Below, piece after piece: positions 9,125 to 16,377 of a stretch of DNA of 33,463 bases (its first letter is position 1; each line of letters starts with the position of its first letter). A program made the position numbers and the translations under genes. This DNA is from Fimbriimonadaceae bacterium (GTDB lineage Bacteria; Armatimonadota; Fimbriimonadia; Fimbriimonadales; Fimbriimonadaceae). The notes below the pieces were generated by a model that had not been told where the DNA came from, searched no databases, and saw only the letters and a list, made by a program, of their open reading frames with translations. The DNA is taken from assembly GCA_019638835.1 (NCBI GenBank), contig JAHBTC010000021.1, positions 1 through 33,463 of the forward strand, in the 5' to 3' direction.

Positions 9125-10111
9125 ATGAGGGCCCAAGTCGTCGGCGCGGGAAGTTGGGGGACCGCACTTGCCCTCGTGCTGGCGCGCAACGGATGGGATG
9201 TCGTGATCTCCGGTCGGGCCTCTGACAGTCTGGAGCAGATAGCGACCCGACGCGAGAACCTGCGCTACCTCCCTGGATTCGTATTACCCAAATCTGTAAC
9301 GGCCTGTGAAATCGGCGCGGAAGAAGGCGAGTTCGATCTTCAGGTTCACGCATTGCCCTCTTCAGCCGTCCTGAGCGTTTTGGATGAACTGAAGCCGGGT
9401 CGACGGATCGTGCTGGCGAGCAAAGGGCTGATCCCCACAGGTGACGGCATCCTCTGTGATGCCGTCGCGGAAGTCTGGCCCGATGCCGCGATTAGCGTTA
9501 TAAGCGGGCCGAACCTTGCCGTCGAACTCGCGAAAGGCATCCCCACGGCGGCGGTGGTCGCGAGCAAAGACGACGAGGTTGCCGAGCGAGTCCGCGACGC
9601 CTTCATGTGCCGCACTTATAGGGTGTACGTTTCGAATGATGTGCGGGGAGTAGAACTCGCCGGTGCGCTCAAGAACGTTCTCGCGATCGGAGCCGGGGTT
9701 TCGGATGGTTTGGGATTTGGGGACAACACCAAAGCGGCCGTCCTCGCGCGCGGGCTCAACGAGATGGCCCGGCTCGGACATGTTTTGGGGGCCAGCCTCG
9801 CCACTTTCATGGGTGTCGCAGGGGTCGGCGACTTGATGGCAACCGCAAACAGCACGCTTAGCCGGAACTACCGAGTCGGGTTCGGCCTCGGGCAGGGGCG
9901 ATCGCTCACCGAAATCTTAGAGGAAATCGGGCAGGTGGCCGAAGGGGTTCCAACCGCCGACCAAGCCGTGCGCCTCGCACGGAAGTACGAGGTACCGATG
10001 CCGATCTTCCAAGTGCTCCACGGCATCATCATCGGTGACTATGATCCTCGCGACGCCGTCCAGGCGCTCATGGAACGGACGCCGAAACGTGAGGGGTTCG
10101 ACTGGCTATGA
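9125..10111 (+). CDS. gpsA: Glycerol-3-phosphate dehydrogenase [NAD(P)+]
   Basis: Reduces dihydroxyacetone phosphate to sn-glycerol-3-phosphate for phospholipid synthesis. The Rossmann GAGSWG motif is at residues 7-12. SKGLIPTGDGIL and SGPNLAVELAKG are family signatures, and GALKNVLAIGAGVSDGLGFGDN holds the catalytic lysine and substrate-binding residues. The 328-residue length is typical. The gene overlaps folK by ATGA at 10108-10111, so the two are translationally coupled. A TAGCCT hexamer at 9110-9115 may be a -10 box. Confidence 0.96.
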   Translation: MRAQVVGAGSWGTALALVLARNGWDVVISGRASDSLEQIATRRENLRYLPGFVLPKSVTACEIGAEEGEFDLQVHALPSSAVLSVLDELKPGRRIVLASKGLIPTGDGILCDAVAEVWPDAAISVISGPNLAVELAKGIPTAAVVASKDDEVAERVRDAFMCRTYRVYVSNDVRGVELAGALKNVLAIGAGVSDGLGFGDNTKAAVLARGLNEMARLGHVLGASLATFMGVAGVGDLMATANSTLSRNYRVGFGLGQGRSLTEILEEIGQVAEGVPTADQAVRLARKYEVPMPIFQVLHGIIIGDYDPRDAVQALMERTPKREGFDWL

Positions 10112-10533
10112 CTCCGGTCGTGATCGCTTTGGGTTCGAATCTAGGGGACCGAGCTTTGCACTTGGCCGAGGCGGTGAAGCGGCTTTCTGAGCCCGTGGTT
10201 CTGACGGCGGTGAGTTCGGTGGTGGAGTCGGCGCCGATGTACGTCACGGATCAGCCTGCGTTTTTGAATCAGGTGGTGCGGGGGGAGACTTCGCTGGGGC
10301 CATGCCAGTTGCTTGCCGCGCTGAAGATGATTGAGGTTTCTCTGGGGCGAGAACCCGGCGAGCGAAACGGCCCCCGCGTGATTGATCTGGATATTGTGGT
10401 GTTTGGGGTGTTGCAGTTGCGGTCAAACGTGGTGACGATCCCCCACCCCCGGGCGGCGGAGCGTCCATTCGTGATGGGGCCCTGGCGTTCGATTGATGCG
10501 CCGGGTGCGGATCGTCTTCTGGCGCCATGGTAG
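10108..10533 (+). CDS. folK: HPPK, 6-hydroxymethyl-dihydropterin pyrophosphokinase
   Basis: Transfers pyrophosphate from ATP to 6-hydroxymethyl-7,8-dihydropterin in folate synthesis. Family signatures are the N-terminal ALGSNLGDR (residues 7-15), the FLNQVV strand, ERNGPRVIDLDIVVFG (consensus RWGPRTLDLDIL) with the Mg-binding Asp pair, and IPHPRAAERPFVMGPW near the C-terminus. At 141 residues it is a little shorter than the usual 155-160, ending soon after the last core helix. It overlaps gpsA by 4 bp. The accessory island begins about 35 bp after its stop. Confidence 0.93.
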   Translation: MTPVVIALGSNLGDRALHLAEAVKRLSEPVVLTAVSSVVESAPMYVTDQPAFLNQVVRGETSLGPCQLLAALKMIEVSLGREPGERNGPRVIDLDIVVFGVLQLRSNVVTIPHPRAAERPFVMGPWRSIDAPGADRLLAPW

Positions 10534-10567
10534 TTGCCGGGTTTACACCAACGAACGAACCTATCGA

Positions 10568-10592
10568 GCCTCAACCCCGCGAGGGCTGAGGC
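10568..10592 (-). repeat. 25-bp palindromic repeat, copy 1
   Basis: Plus-strand arms GCCTCAACCC and GGGCTGAGGC flank a 5-nt centre CGCGA. Read on the minus strand it matches copy 2 at all arm positions. The minus-strand repeat is preceded by AT, as in copy 2, and its TGA is the stop codon of the RHS fragment. Confidence 0.85.
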
Positions 10593-11044
10593 ATCTCAAA
10601 CCGAGCGGTGGACGGGTCGTAGTAGCGGGGGCCGAGGAGTTTGAAGCCGCCGTCGTCTTCTTGGTAGCCGAAGCCGCCCGCATAGCCGAAACGGCCTTGC
10701 CACGTGCCGGTGGAAGAGAGTTCCGCGCCAAAGGCGTCATAGACGCGGGACGCACTGACGGTCCCGCCCGTGTTCGTTTGCGCGTCAGCGTTCTTCATGC
10801 CGGAATGCAAGAAGGTCGTGGTAGTACCCCGCCGCTCTGAAATCGAAGGCGTGTACTTCGCGGCTCCGTCGCCAATCACCGGATCAGTGACGTATTCGCC
10901 ATCCCGCTTGAACGTCCGTGAAACCGAGTTCTGCGTTGTCGCCACCCGTGTATCGCGGCCGTCGTGGCATGCCCTCCCAACTACGTAATCATGGGGAAGG
11001 GCGGTCTGACGTAGTTCATGAATGACGGACCAACTGCTACTCAT
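10571..11044 (-). pseudogene. Truncated RHS-repeat core fragment
   Basis: A 157-codon frame whose second half is clearly the end of an RHS/YD-repeat core: SRVYDAFGAELSSTGTWQG, FGYAGGFGYQ and GPRYYDPSTARF. In intact RHS proteins a further conserved segment and a variable toxin domain follow the last motif. Here the frame instead enters a 25-bp palindromic repeat, reads MPQPSRG and stops. The large upstream beta-cocoon region is absent. The frame overlaps the stop of the upstream ORF by 8 bp. I read it as a displaced or decayed RHS C-terminal module, but expression as a small protein cannot be excluded. Confidence 0.72.
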
Positions 11045-11516
11045 TGGTTCTTGATATGTGCTTTCGGTACTTGTCGTTCACGATACCGTATGAGCCGGCT
11101 CCGTAGTTCGCTGCGCAATGTCTCAGTGCGCAGACGTCTGGAAACAAGGCGCTACTTTCAATAATGGCCTTCTGAAAGGTACTCTGGATCACACTTCTAC
11201 GCAGTTCGTCAGGTAACTCCGTGTTTGGATTGAGTGCATCTCGATAAAGCGTTAGGTCATCGGATGACAAGTTAACTAACCCGTTAAGTGCGGAATCAAT
11301 GCACATTTCGCTTCGAAGGCCACCAATTTCCTCGTCACAAAACATGAGGTCTACGTCATAGGATTGTTGAATCCGGAGATATCTGATTCTAAACCCAATC
11401 TCAACGCCATTAAATGACGTCACAAAGGCATCCCTCGAAATCCTGCTCAGGCCAATAGATGTGCATGCATATTCAAAGGCGTTGTAGACAGTCTGAGCCC
11501 CAGTTGATCTACTCAT
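11037..11516 (-). CDS. Unknown protein in RHS island, possible immunity protein
   Basis: I do not recognise this 159-residue protein. It is soluble-looking, mixed alpha/beta and mildly acidic, with five Cys and no signal peptide. Its DNA is clearly AT-richer than its surroundings: two 60-base lines I counted within it gave 48% and 40% GC. That and its place directly upstream of a truncated RHS core suggest horizontal origin. In RHS islands small unrelated ORFs beside core fragments are often immunity genes, so that role is a reasonable guess, not a demonstrated one. No Shine-Dalgarno sequence or -10 box is evident before the ATG. Confidence 0.6.
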   Translation of the reverse strand: MSRSTGAQTVYNAFEYACTSIGLSRISRDAFVTSFNGVEIGFRIRYLRIQQSYDVDLMFCDEEIGGLRSEMCIDSALNGLVNLSSDDLTLYRDALNPNTELPDELRRSVIQSTFQKAIIESSALFPDVCALRHCAANYGAGSYGIVNDKYRKHISRTNE

Positions 11517-11633
11517 GATTAGTACAGAATGAGTTCTCCTCCCCAGTTAAGATCAGGTCGTACTTTTCTCATGTGTTCTAAGTAGTTGTGAATTTGATCC
11601 TCCCCTGCGCGGATCCCCCGTACGTTATTTTAT

Positions 11634-11658
11634 GCCTCAGCCCTCTCAGGGTTGAGGC
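11634..11658 (+). repeat. 25-bp palindromic repeat, copy 2
   Basis: Arms GCCTCAGCCC and GGGTTGAGGC flank the centre TCTCA. It is preceded by AT and followed by TA. The arm sequences equal those of copy 1 read on the opposite strand, and the right arm equals that of copy 3. Confidence 0.85.
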
Positions 11659-11709
11659 TACCCCGACTCATATTGTAACCTCCATCGAGTGAGGTAGCGA
11701 CACTTGCAA

Positions 11710-11734
11710 GCCTCAATCCTTGCAGGGTTGAGGC
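11710..11734 (+). repeat. 25-bp palindromic repeat, copy 3
   Basis: Arms GCCTCAATCC and GGGTTGAGGC flank the centre TTGCA. It has the same orientation as copy 2, 76 bp start to start, and is likewise followed by TA. Confidence 0.85.
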
Positions 11735-11958
11735 TAACCCGAACCGTTTCCAAAAGTCAATCCGGCGCGGCACCCGACGTCTCATCCCCGCGGTGCCAAT
11801 AGTGAGGCGAATCGGACCCTCCGCATCATCACATCCAAGGAACGCGTCCCCGCTGTCTAGCCCGCCGCACCTGCGTTCCCACAATTCCCCGAAACGGCAA
11901 TCCTTCCTATTCTGTCCCGATTCATTTCCGACTCAAGTCGTAGACTCAAGACAAAGTC

Positions 11959-12717
11959 ATGCTGGAGATCAGAAACCTGCACGCCCGAGTCGAGGAGAAA
12001 GAGATTCTCAGGGGAATTGACCTCACCGTCCGGCCCGGCGAAGTCCACGCGATCATGGGCCCGAACGGGAGCGGAAAGAGCACCCTCGCCAACGTCCTCG
12101 CGGGCCGCGAAGATTACGAAGTCACCGACGGCACCATCCAACTCGAAGGCGAAGATCTGCTGGAGATGGAGCCCGATGCCCGTGCCCACGCCGGGGTGTT
12201 CCTCGCTTTCCAGTATCCGGTCGAGATTCCGGGGGTCAGCAACGTTTACTTCCTGCGCTCGGCCCTGAACGCCATCCGCAAAGCGCGGGGCGAAGAGGAG
12301 ATGGATTCCATGAAGTTCATGGCTTATATCCGCGAGAAGATCAAACTTCTTGGTCTGAAGGATGAACTGCTCCAACGAAGCGTGAATGAAGGGTTTTCCG
12401 GCGGCGAAAAGAAGCGCAATGAGATCTTCCAGATGGCCGTACTTGAGCCCCGACTCTGCGTGTTGGACGAAACCGATTCTGGGCTGGACATTGACGCCCT
12501 GCAGACCGTTGCGCACGGGGTGAATTCGCTTCGCTCGGCGGATCGCGGTTTCGTGGTCGTGACCCACTACCAGCGACTGTTGAACTTCATCGTGCCTGAC
12601 TATGTACACGTTATGGTGGATGGCCGATTGGTGAAGAGTGGCGGCAAGGAACTGGCCCTAGAGCTCGAAGAAAAAGGATATGGCTGGATCGAAGCGGAAG
12701 TGGCGGCCCAGGCATGA
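11959..12717 (+). CDS. sufC: Fe-S cluster assembly ATPase SufC
   Basis: ABC-type ATPase of the SUF Fe-S cluster assembly scaffold; it forms a complex with SufB and SufD in the cytoplasm. Walker A GPNGSGKST is at residues 34-42, the signature FSGGEKKR at 146-153 and Walker B CVLDETDSGLD at 167-177, the last two being the forms specific to SufC. The 252-residue length is normal. It overlaps sufD by ATGA (12714-12717). The usual upstream partner sufB is missing; the RHS island lies there instead. TAGACT at 11941-11946 is a possible -10 box 12 nt before the ATG. Confidence 0.97.
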   Translation: MLEIRNLHARVEEKEILRGIDLTVRPGEVHAIMGPNGSGKSTLANVLAGREDYEVTDGTIQLEGEDLLEMEPDARAHAGVFLAFQYPVEIPGVSNVYFLRSALNAIRKARGEEEMDSMKFMAYIREKIKLLGLKDELLQRSVNEGFSGGEKKRNEIFQMAVLEPRLCVLDETDSGLDIDALQTVAHGVNSLRSADRGFVVVTHYQRLLNFIVPDYVHVMVDGRLVKSGGKELALELEEKGYGWIEAEVAAQA

Positions 12718-14024
12718 GCGCCGTGCTCACCCGATACGAAACGACTTGGCCTAACGTTGAAGCCGTCGCTCAAGCGCACATCGGAGAGGGCCCGTTGTGG
12801 CTGCGAAACCTGCGTTCACGCGGCCTTCGCGTGTTTCAAGAGTTAGGCATCCCGACTCCGAAGGTTGAGGAGTGGAAGTACACCCCCCTTCGCGATATCG
12901 CTGAGCGAAAGTGGGAGTTGGCCGAGCCTGGCCCGGCATGGTTCGAGCCCGCTCTTCCTTCGTTTGTTGAAGGCGCGGTGCGCATCGTCTTGGTCAACGG
13001 CCGTTTCGATGCAAACCTAAGTGATTTTCCCCGTTTGCCCGGACTTACCGTAAGCCCGATCCGCGAGGCTCTGACCGACGATGCGAATCCGGTTAGCGCC
13101 GTGCTTGGCACAATCGCGCGGATCGAAAAGCACCCGTTTGGAGCCCTTGCGACTGCCTTGTTCGAAGATGGCGTGTACGTCCATTTGGCGACGGGCTCGG
13201 TGATCGAGTCGCTTATTGAGATCGTCCATGTGACGAGCGGTGAAGGCGGGGTGTGCGCCCCCCGCGTCTTGATCGTAGCCGAGAAAGATTCAGTGGCGAA
13301 GATCGTTGAGGTCTATGTCACGGATGGCGCGGCAGATTCTCTGACATTGCCGGTGACCGAGGTGATTGTGGAGCGAGGCGCAAACCTGGAGCACGTCCGG
13401 GTGCAAGACGAAGCCACCACCAACGCCCACATTGCGTTGTGGGAGACCCGGCAGGCCGAAGGCAGTGAGTACCGGTCTTACAACGTCGCATTTGGGGGCC
13501 GGCTCGCCCGTACCGATCAAGGCATTGACCTGCAGGGCGAACACTGCATCACACGGCTAGACGGTGTCGTGGCGGCGACCGGCAATCAGTTGATTGACAA
13601 CCATACACGGCTTGACCACGCTCTTCCCAACTGCAACTCGTTTGAGATTTACAAGCAGGTGATTGACGATGAGGCTACGGTGGTGTTCAACGGACAGATT
13701 TTTGTCCACGCCCACGCGCAGAAGACCGACGCAAAGCAGACGAACCAGGCTCTGCTGATGAGCCCGAAGGCAACGATCAACTCGAAGCCGCAGTTGGAAA
13801 TCTTTGCGGACGACGTAAAGTGCACCCACGGGGCGACCGTCGGACAACTGGAAGACCTGCCGCTCTTCTACATGAGACAGCGGGGGATCCCTCAAGAGAT
13901 GGCGGAAAGCCTTCTGGTCTACGCTTTCGCGGCTGAAGTTCTGGAACTCATCTCGGTGGATGAAGTGAAACGCGACCTTGAGGCTCGCCTCGATCGCAAG
14001 CTCGGCACCGAACCCCTTCGCTAG
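12714..14024 (+). CDS. sufD: Fe-S cluster assembly protein SufD
   Basis: SufB/SufD-family beta-helix protein of the SufBCD scaffold. The N-terminal EEWKYTPL motif (residues 52-59) and 436-residue length favour SufD over SufB. The C-terminal core carries CTHGATVGQ, with the His conserved in SufD, followed by LFYMRQRGIPQEMAE and the final helix that contacts SufC. The central parallel beta-helix region is present (VIVERGANLEHVRVQDE). It is translationally coupled to sufC. Its stop codon overlaps that of the convergent membrane gene (CTAG, 14021-14024). Because no sufB is near, a scaffold made of SufC with SufD alone, or a distant sufB, must be assumed. Confidence 0.93.
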   Translation: MSAVLTRYETTWPNVEAVAQAHIGEGPLWLRNLRSRGLRVFQELGIPTPKVEEWKYTPLRDIAERKWELAEPGPAWFEPALPSFVEGAVRIVLVNGRFDANLSDFPRLPGLTVSPIREALTDDANPVSAVLGTIARIEKHPFGALATALFEDGVYVHLATGSVIESLIEIVHVTSGEGGVCAPRVLIVAEKDSVAKIVEVYVTDGAADSLTLPVTEVIVERGANLEHVRVQDEATTNAHIALWETRQAEGSEYRSYNVAFGGRLARTDQGIDLQGEHCITRLDGVVAATGNQLIDNHTRLDHALPNCNSFEIYKQVIDDEATVVFNGQIFVHAHAQKTDAKQTNQALLMSPKATINSKPQLEIFADDVKCTHGATVGQLEDLPLFYMRQRGIPQEMAESLLVYAFAAEVLELISVDEVKRDLEARLDRKLGTEPLR

Positions 14025-14419
14025 TCGGTGACGGCTTTTTCGGAGTGAAGGCGAAGCAGCATCGCTTCATCTTCACTCAATCCTTCCGGATACCAGGCGA
14101 ACACCTTTCCCTTCCGCACATCCAAGGCACCCATCTCACCAGCTTTCAGCACCTGTGCAATCTTGGGGCCGATCTCGTAGGTGTCTCGCTCGCCCGTGGA
14201 CAGAATGACTCTCACTTTTCCGAGAGTTTCTCCTTTAGGGGGTTCAACTTCGGTGATGGCGACGGCGGTAAAGCCGACTTGGGCGGTGCTCCCAAAGCGG
14301 CCCGTCATGGCGACAACGAAGATTGCGAACAGGATCAGGGCTACGACCGTCATCGCCAAATAGACCCCGAGTTCGCTCGGCGGCACTTTCTCTAGCTTGA
14401 TCGCCGCGACAATCCACAT
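14021..14419 (-). CDS. Single-pass membrane protein of unknown function
   Basis: A 132-residue protein with one clear membrane helix at about residues 17-39 (LGVYLAMTVVALILFAIFVVAM). A soluble C-terminal domain follows with beta-strand pattern (VGFTAVAITEVE, KVRVILSTGERDTYEIG), ending in a helical acidic tail (SEDEAMLLRLHSEKA). I do not recognise the family. A TATGCT box on the minus strand at 14429-14434 would place transcription 3 nt before the ATG. Convergent with sufD, sharing stop bases. Confidence 0.75.
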   Translation of the reverse strand: MWIVAAIKLEKVPPSELGVYLAMTVVALILFAIFVVAMTGRFGSTAQVGFTAVAITEVEPPKGETLGKVRVILSTGERDTYEIGPKIAQVLKAGEMGALDVRKGKVFAWYPEGLSEDEAMLLRLHSEKAVTD

Positions 14420-14496
14420 CTCAACTTGAGCATACGTCGCGGGTAGCGGTTGGGTGCTGGGGCTCGCCGAGAGAAGACCGGTTCAACCGTCGTATC

Positions 14497-14871
14497 ATGA
14501 AAGGCAACACAACTATGCCGGAACCGATCCCAACACCGCCCCCCGAGGGTTTGAACACGATTCAGCGCAGCTTGCTAGAAGGTGAAGTGATTGAAGCGAT
14601 CCGTGAGGTCTATGACCCCGAGATTCCCGTCAACGTCTACGACTTGGGCTTGATCTACGGGATTGTGATCTCGCCTGACGCCCAGGTGGATATCACAATG
14701 ACGCTGACAAACCCAGCATGCCCGGTCGCCGATATTCTGCCCGGGCAAGTCGAGACGGCTGCCGCTTCCGTACCAGGCGTGAAAGAAGCAAGGGTTGAAC
14801 TGGTTTGGGATCCTCCCTACACTCTCGACCGCGTGCCCGAGCACATTCGGCTTGATTTGGGCCTGTTGTAA
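14497..14871 (+). CDS. sufT: SufT/MIP18-type (DUF59) Fe-S maturation protein
   Basis: Small protein of the MIP18/PaaD (DUF59) family, linked to Fe-S protein maturation. The family pattern is clear: IREVYDPEIPVNVYDLGLIYGI, then TMTLTNPACPVADILPGQV with the conserved Cys, and VELVWDPPYTLDRV. Two ATGs are possible: 14497, or 14515 (MPEPIPTPPPEG), which has AAAGG 10 nt upstream and may be the real start. Its place between sufCD and an Rrf2-IscA pair supports the SufT label. PaaD of phenylacetate oxidation is a homologue, but no paa genes are here. Confidence 0.88.
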   Translation: MKGNTTMPEPIPTPPPEGLNTIQRSLLEGEVIEAIREVYDPEIPVNVYDLGLIYGIVISPDAQVDITMTLTNPACPVADILPGQVETAAASVPGVKEARVELVWDPPYTLDRVPEHIRLDLGLL

Positions 14872-14926
14872 GGCAGAATCTTGCGCCGAACGGTGAACTG
14901 CGACGGCTTTCTGTCAAACTGATTTC

Positions 14927-15412
14927 ATGAAGTTCAGTGCCCAAGAGGAGTTCGGGTTGAGGTGTCTCATCTCGCTGGCTCGCGAGGGTGAGGGCGGATT
15001 TCTCACAATTCCCCAAATCAGTGAGCGGGAGGCGCTGAGCCAGAGCCATGCGGCGAAGTTACTCTCGGCTTTACGAAAGGCAGGTTTTGTCACGAGTGTT
15101 AGGGGACAACTTGGCGGCTACTCCTTGGCACGAGAAGCGAAGGACATTTCAATCCCAGAAGTGTTGATTGCACTTGGAGGGCGACTATACGACAGCGGCT
15201 TCTGTATGCGTCACAGCGGTCAAGCCGACACGTGTGTCCACGATACGGATTGTTCGCTTCGTCCCTTGTGGAACGCCGTGCAGAACGCCGTTGACCGGGC
15301 CGTGGCGTCCTACACTCTTGCCGACCTCTTGGAGGGGACAGTGAATGCGCCTAACGCCGTAATGCAGTCCCGGCCACCGGAACGGCTACAAGCATCGGGC
15401 GCGTCGAAATAG
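14927..15412 (+). CDS. Rrf2-family Fe-S-type transcriptional regulator
   Basis: A 161-residue Rrf2/IscR-type winged-helix regulator. The N-terminus has the family form MKFSAQEEFGLRCLISLAR, followed by the recognition helix and wing (SQSHAAKLLSALRKAGFVTSVRG, LGGYSLARE). Three cysteines, Cys93, Cys103 and Cys109 (FCMRH...TCVHDTDC), sit where IscR/SufR proteins hold an Fe-S cluster. It lies 7 bp before an IscA-type gene and close to suf genes, so it probably senses Fe-S status and controls this neighbourhood. I could not identify its operator. TCAAACT just before the start is near a -10 consensus only. Confidence 0.92.
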   Translation: MKFSAQEEFGLRCLISLAREGEGGFLTIPQISEREALSQSHAAKLLSALRKAGFVTSVRGQLGGYSLAREAKDISIPEVLIALGGRLYDSGFCMRHSGQADTCVHDTDCSLRPLWNAVQNAVDRAVASYTLADLLEGTVNAPNAVMQSRPPERLQASGASK

Positions 15413-15419
15413 AGGACTG

Positions 15420-15764
15420 ATGAGCGACTTCCCCGTGATCATTTCTCCGGATGCGCTGGCGCAGGCCAAGGCGATCCTCGCCCGAAAAGCGCCGGATTCG
15501 TTTCTACGGATCGGTGTCAAGGGTGGTGGTTGCACGGGCATGGAATACGTCGTCCGCCCCGAAACGAAGGTGTTACCCATCGACCTCGTCACCGAGGTGG
15601 ACGGTTTGCAGATCGTGTGCGACGGCAAGTCGGCCGAGTTTCTTCGCGGAGCAACCATGAACTGGGACGGGAACCTCCTGACGGGCGGATTCCGGTTTGA
15701 CAACCCAAACGCGGCACGCTCCTGCGGTTGCGGCACTAGTTTCACACCGAAGCGGACTGCTTAG
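15420..15764 (+). CDS. A-type Fe-S carrier (IscA/ErpA/SufA family)
   Basis: Cluster carrier or iron donor in Fe-S assembly. The three invariant cysteines are at Cys38 (GGGCTG), Cys102 and Cys104 (SCGCGTSF), and the FRFDNPNA segment is typical of the HesB fold. The length of 114 residues is normal. An AGAGGA ribosome site lies just upstream, and the gene is 7 bp after the Rrf2 regulator, so the two form an operon. IscA, SufA and ErpA cannot be told apart by motif alone. Its stop overlaps that of convergent csaA (TTAG, 15761-15764). Confidence 0.94.
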   Translation: MSDFPVIISPDALAQAKAILARKAPDSFLRIGVKGGGCTGMEYVVRPETKVLPIDLVTEVDGLQIVCDGKSAEFLRGATMNWDGNLLTGGFRFDNPNAARSCGCGTSFTPKRTA

Positions 15765-16102
15765 AAAAGCCTGCTTCCGTTCGGGACAGGTTTGTCGGGC
15801 CGCGTCAGCACGACGTCACCATTCTCGTCGGGAAAACCCGTGACAAGTACTTGACTCTCGAATCCGGCGATTCTTTTGGGCGGAAAGTTCACGACGGCAA
15901 CAACCTGCGTTCCGATTAGGTTCTGTGGGTCGTAGTGAATCGTAATCTGAGCGCTACTCTGCCGAATGCCGATTTCGGGTCCAAGATCAATCTCCAATAG
16001 GTACGCGGGCTTTCGTGCTCCTTCAAGGTGACGTGCGGCGAGAATCGTGCCCGCACGGAAGTCAACGCGAAGAAACTCTTCGTAGGTCAGATCGTCGGGC
16101 AT
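15761..16102 (-). CDS. csaA: tRNA-binding protein / chaperone CsaA
   Basis: A 113-residue single EMAP/Trbp111-type tRNA-binding domain, matching CsaA closely: [56 protein letters not shown] and the end [12 protein letters not shown]. CsaA is described as an export-related chaperone in Bacillus and as a structure-specific tRNA-binding dimer. The minus-strand hexamer TAGCAT at 16109-16114 lies exactly 6 nt before the ATG, and there is no Shine-Dalgarno sequence, so a leaderless mRNA is likely. Confidence 0.94.
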   Translation of the reverse strand: MPDDLTYEEFLRVDFRAGTILAARHLEGARKPAYLLEIDLGPEIGIRQSSAQITIHYDPQNLIGTQVVAVVNFPPKRIAGFESQVLVTGFPDENGDVVLTRPDKPVPNGSRLF

Positions 16103-16348
16103 TGATGGATGCTATCCGACTTGAACCCTCACGGATTACTTTCCGATCAGATGGGTATTACTTTCTGGGTTGACCTTCTGTCTGTCGCCGTGCTAGGTTC
16201 AATTCGGTCCCCGTGAAAATACATGGAGTACATCGGGAAACGTATCGCTTTGGGACGGGAACCGATTGTCTTCACATTTTGAGAGCCGCGCGATTTCTAT
16301 ATGCGATGTGGACGGTCGATGGGTCTTAGTTCGATGCTCATCAAACTA

Positions 16349-16371
16349 TTCGATATCTATCGAAGTATAAT
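16349..16371 (+). promoter_or_regulatory. arsR-type promoter and operator, leaderless
   Basis: The dyad TTCGAT-ATCT-ATCGAA at 16349-16364 runs into a perfect TATAAT -10 box at 16366-16371. By standard spacing the transcript would begin at 16378, the A of the arsR start codon. A repressor on the dyad would block polymerase. No clear -35 element is seen, and there is no Shine-Dalgarno sequence. Confidence 0.65.
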
Positions 16372-16377
16372 AACGTT

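Larger units (their letters stand above)
11517..11958. other. 442-bp non-coding stretch of the RHS island
   Basis: No convincing gene is seen between the AT-rich ORF and sufC. The stretch holds two copies of the 25-bp palindrome (11634-11658 and 11710-11734). An 84-codon minus-strand open frame (11630-11884) spans both palindromes, but it has no recognisable motif and its end is made of repeat sequence, so I treat it as chance or as the remains of a mobile sequence. Close to sufC, GACTCAAG occurs twice (11930-11937 and 11943-11950), 13 bp apart; these could be regulator half-sites for sufC. Confidence 0.6.

Noticed and set aside
11634-11734. CRISPR array formed by copies 2 and 3 of the palindrome
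   Set aside because: Only two copies lie close together, separated by 51 bp, with differing arms; the third is inverted 1 kb away and no cas gene is present.
11630-11884. 84-codon minus-strand frame as a gene
   Set aside because: It has no recognisable motif, its C-terminus is made of repeat DNA, and no ribosome site or promoter is evident.
11857-12609. 250-codon frame opposite sufC
   Set aside because: sufC on the plus strand has all ABC motifs; the antisense frame has none.
16103-16377. Small RNA or tRNA remnant before arsR (GGTTCAATTCGG resembles a T arm)
   Set aside because: No acceptor or anticodon stem can be built around it; only the promoter and dyad next to arsR are supported.
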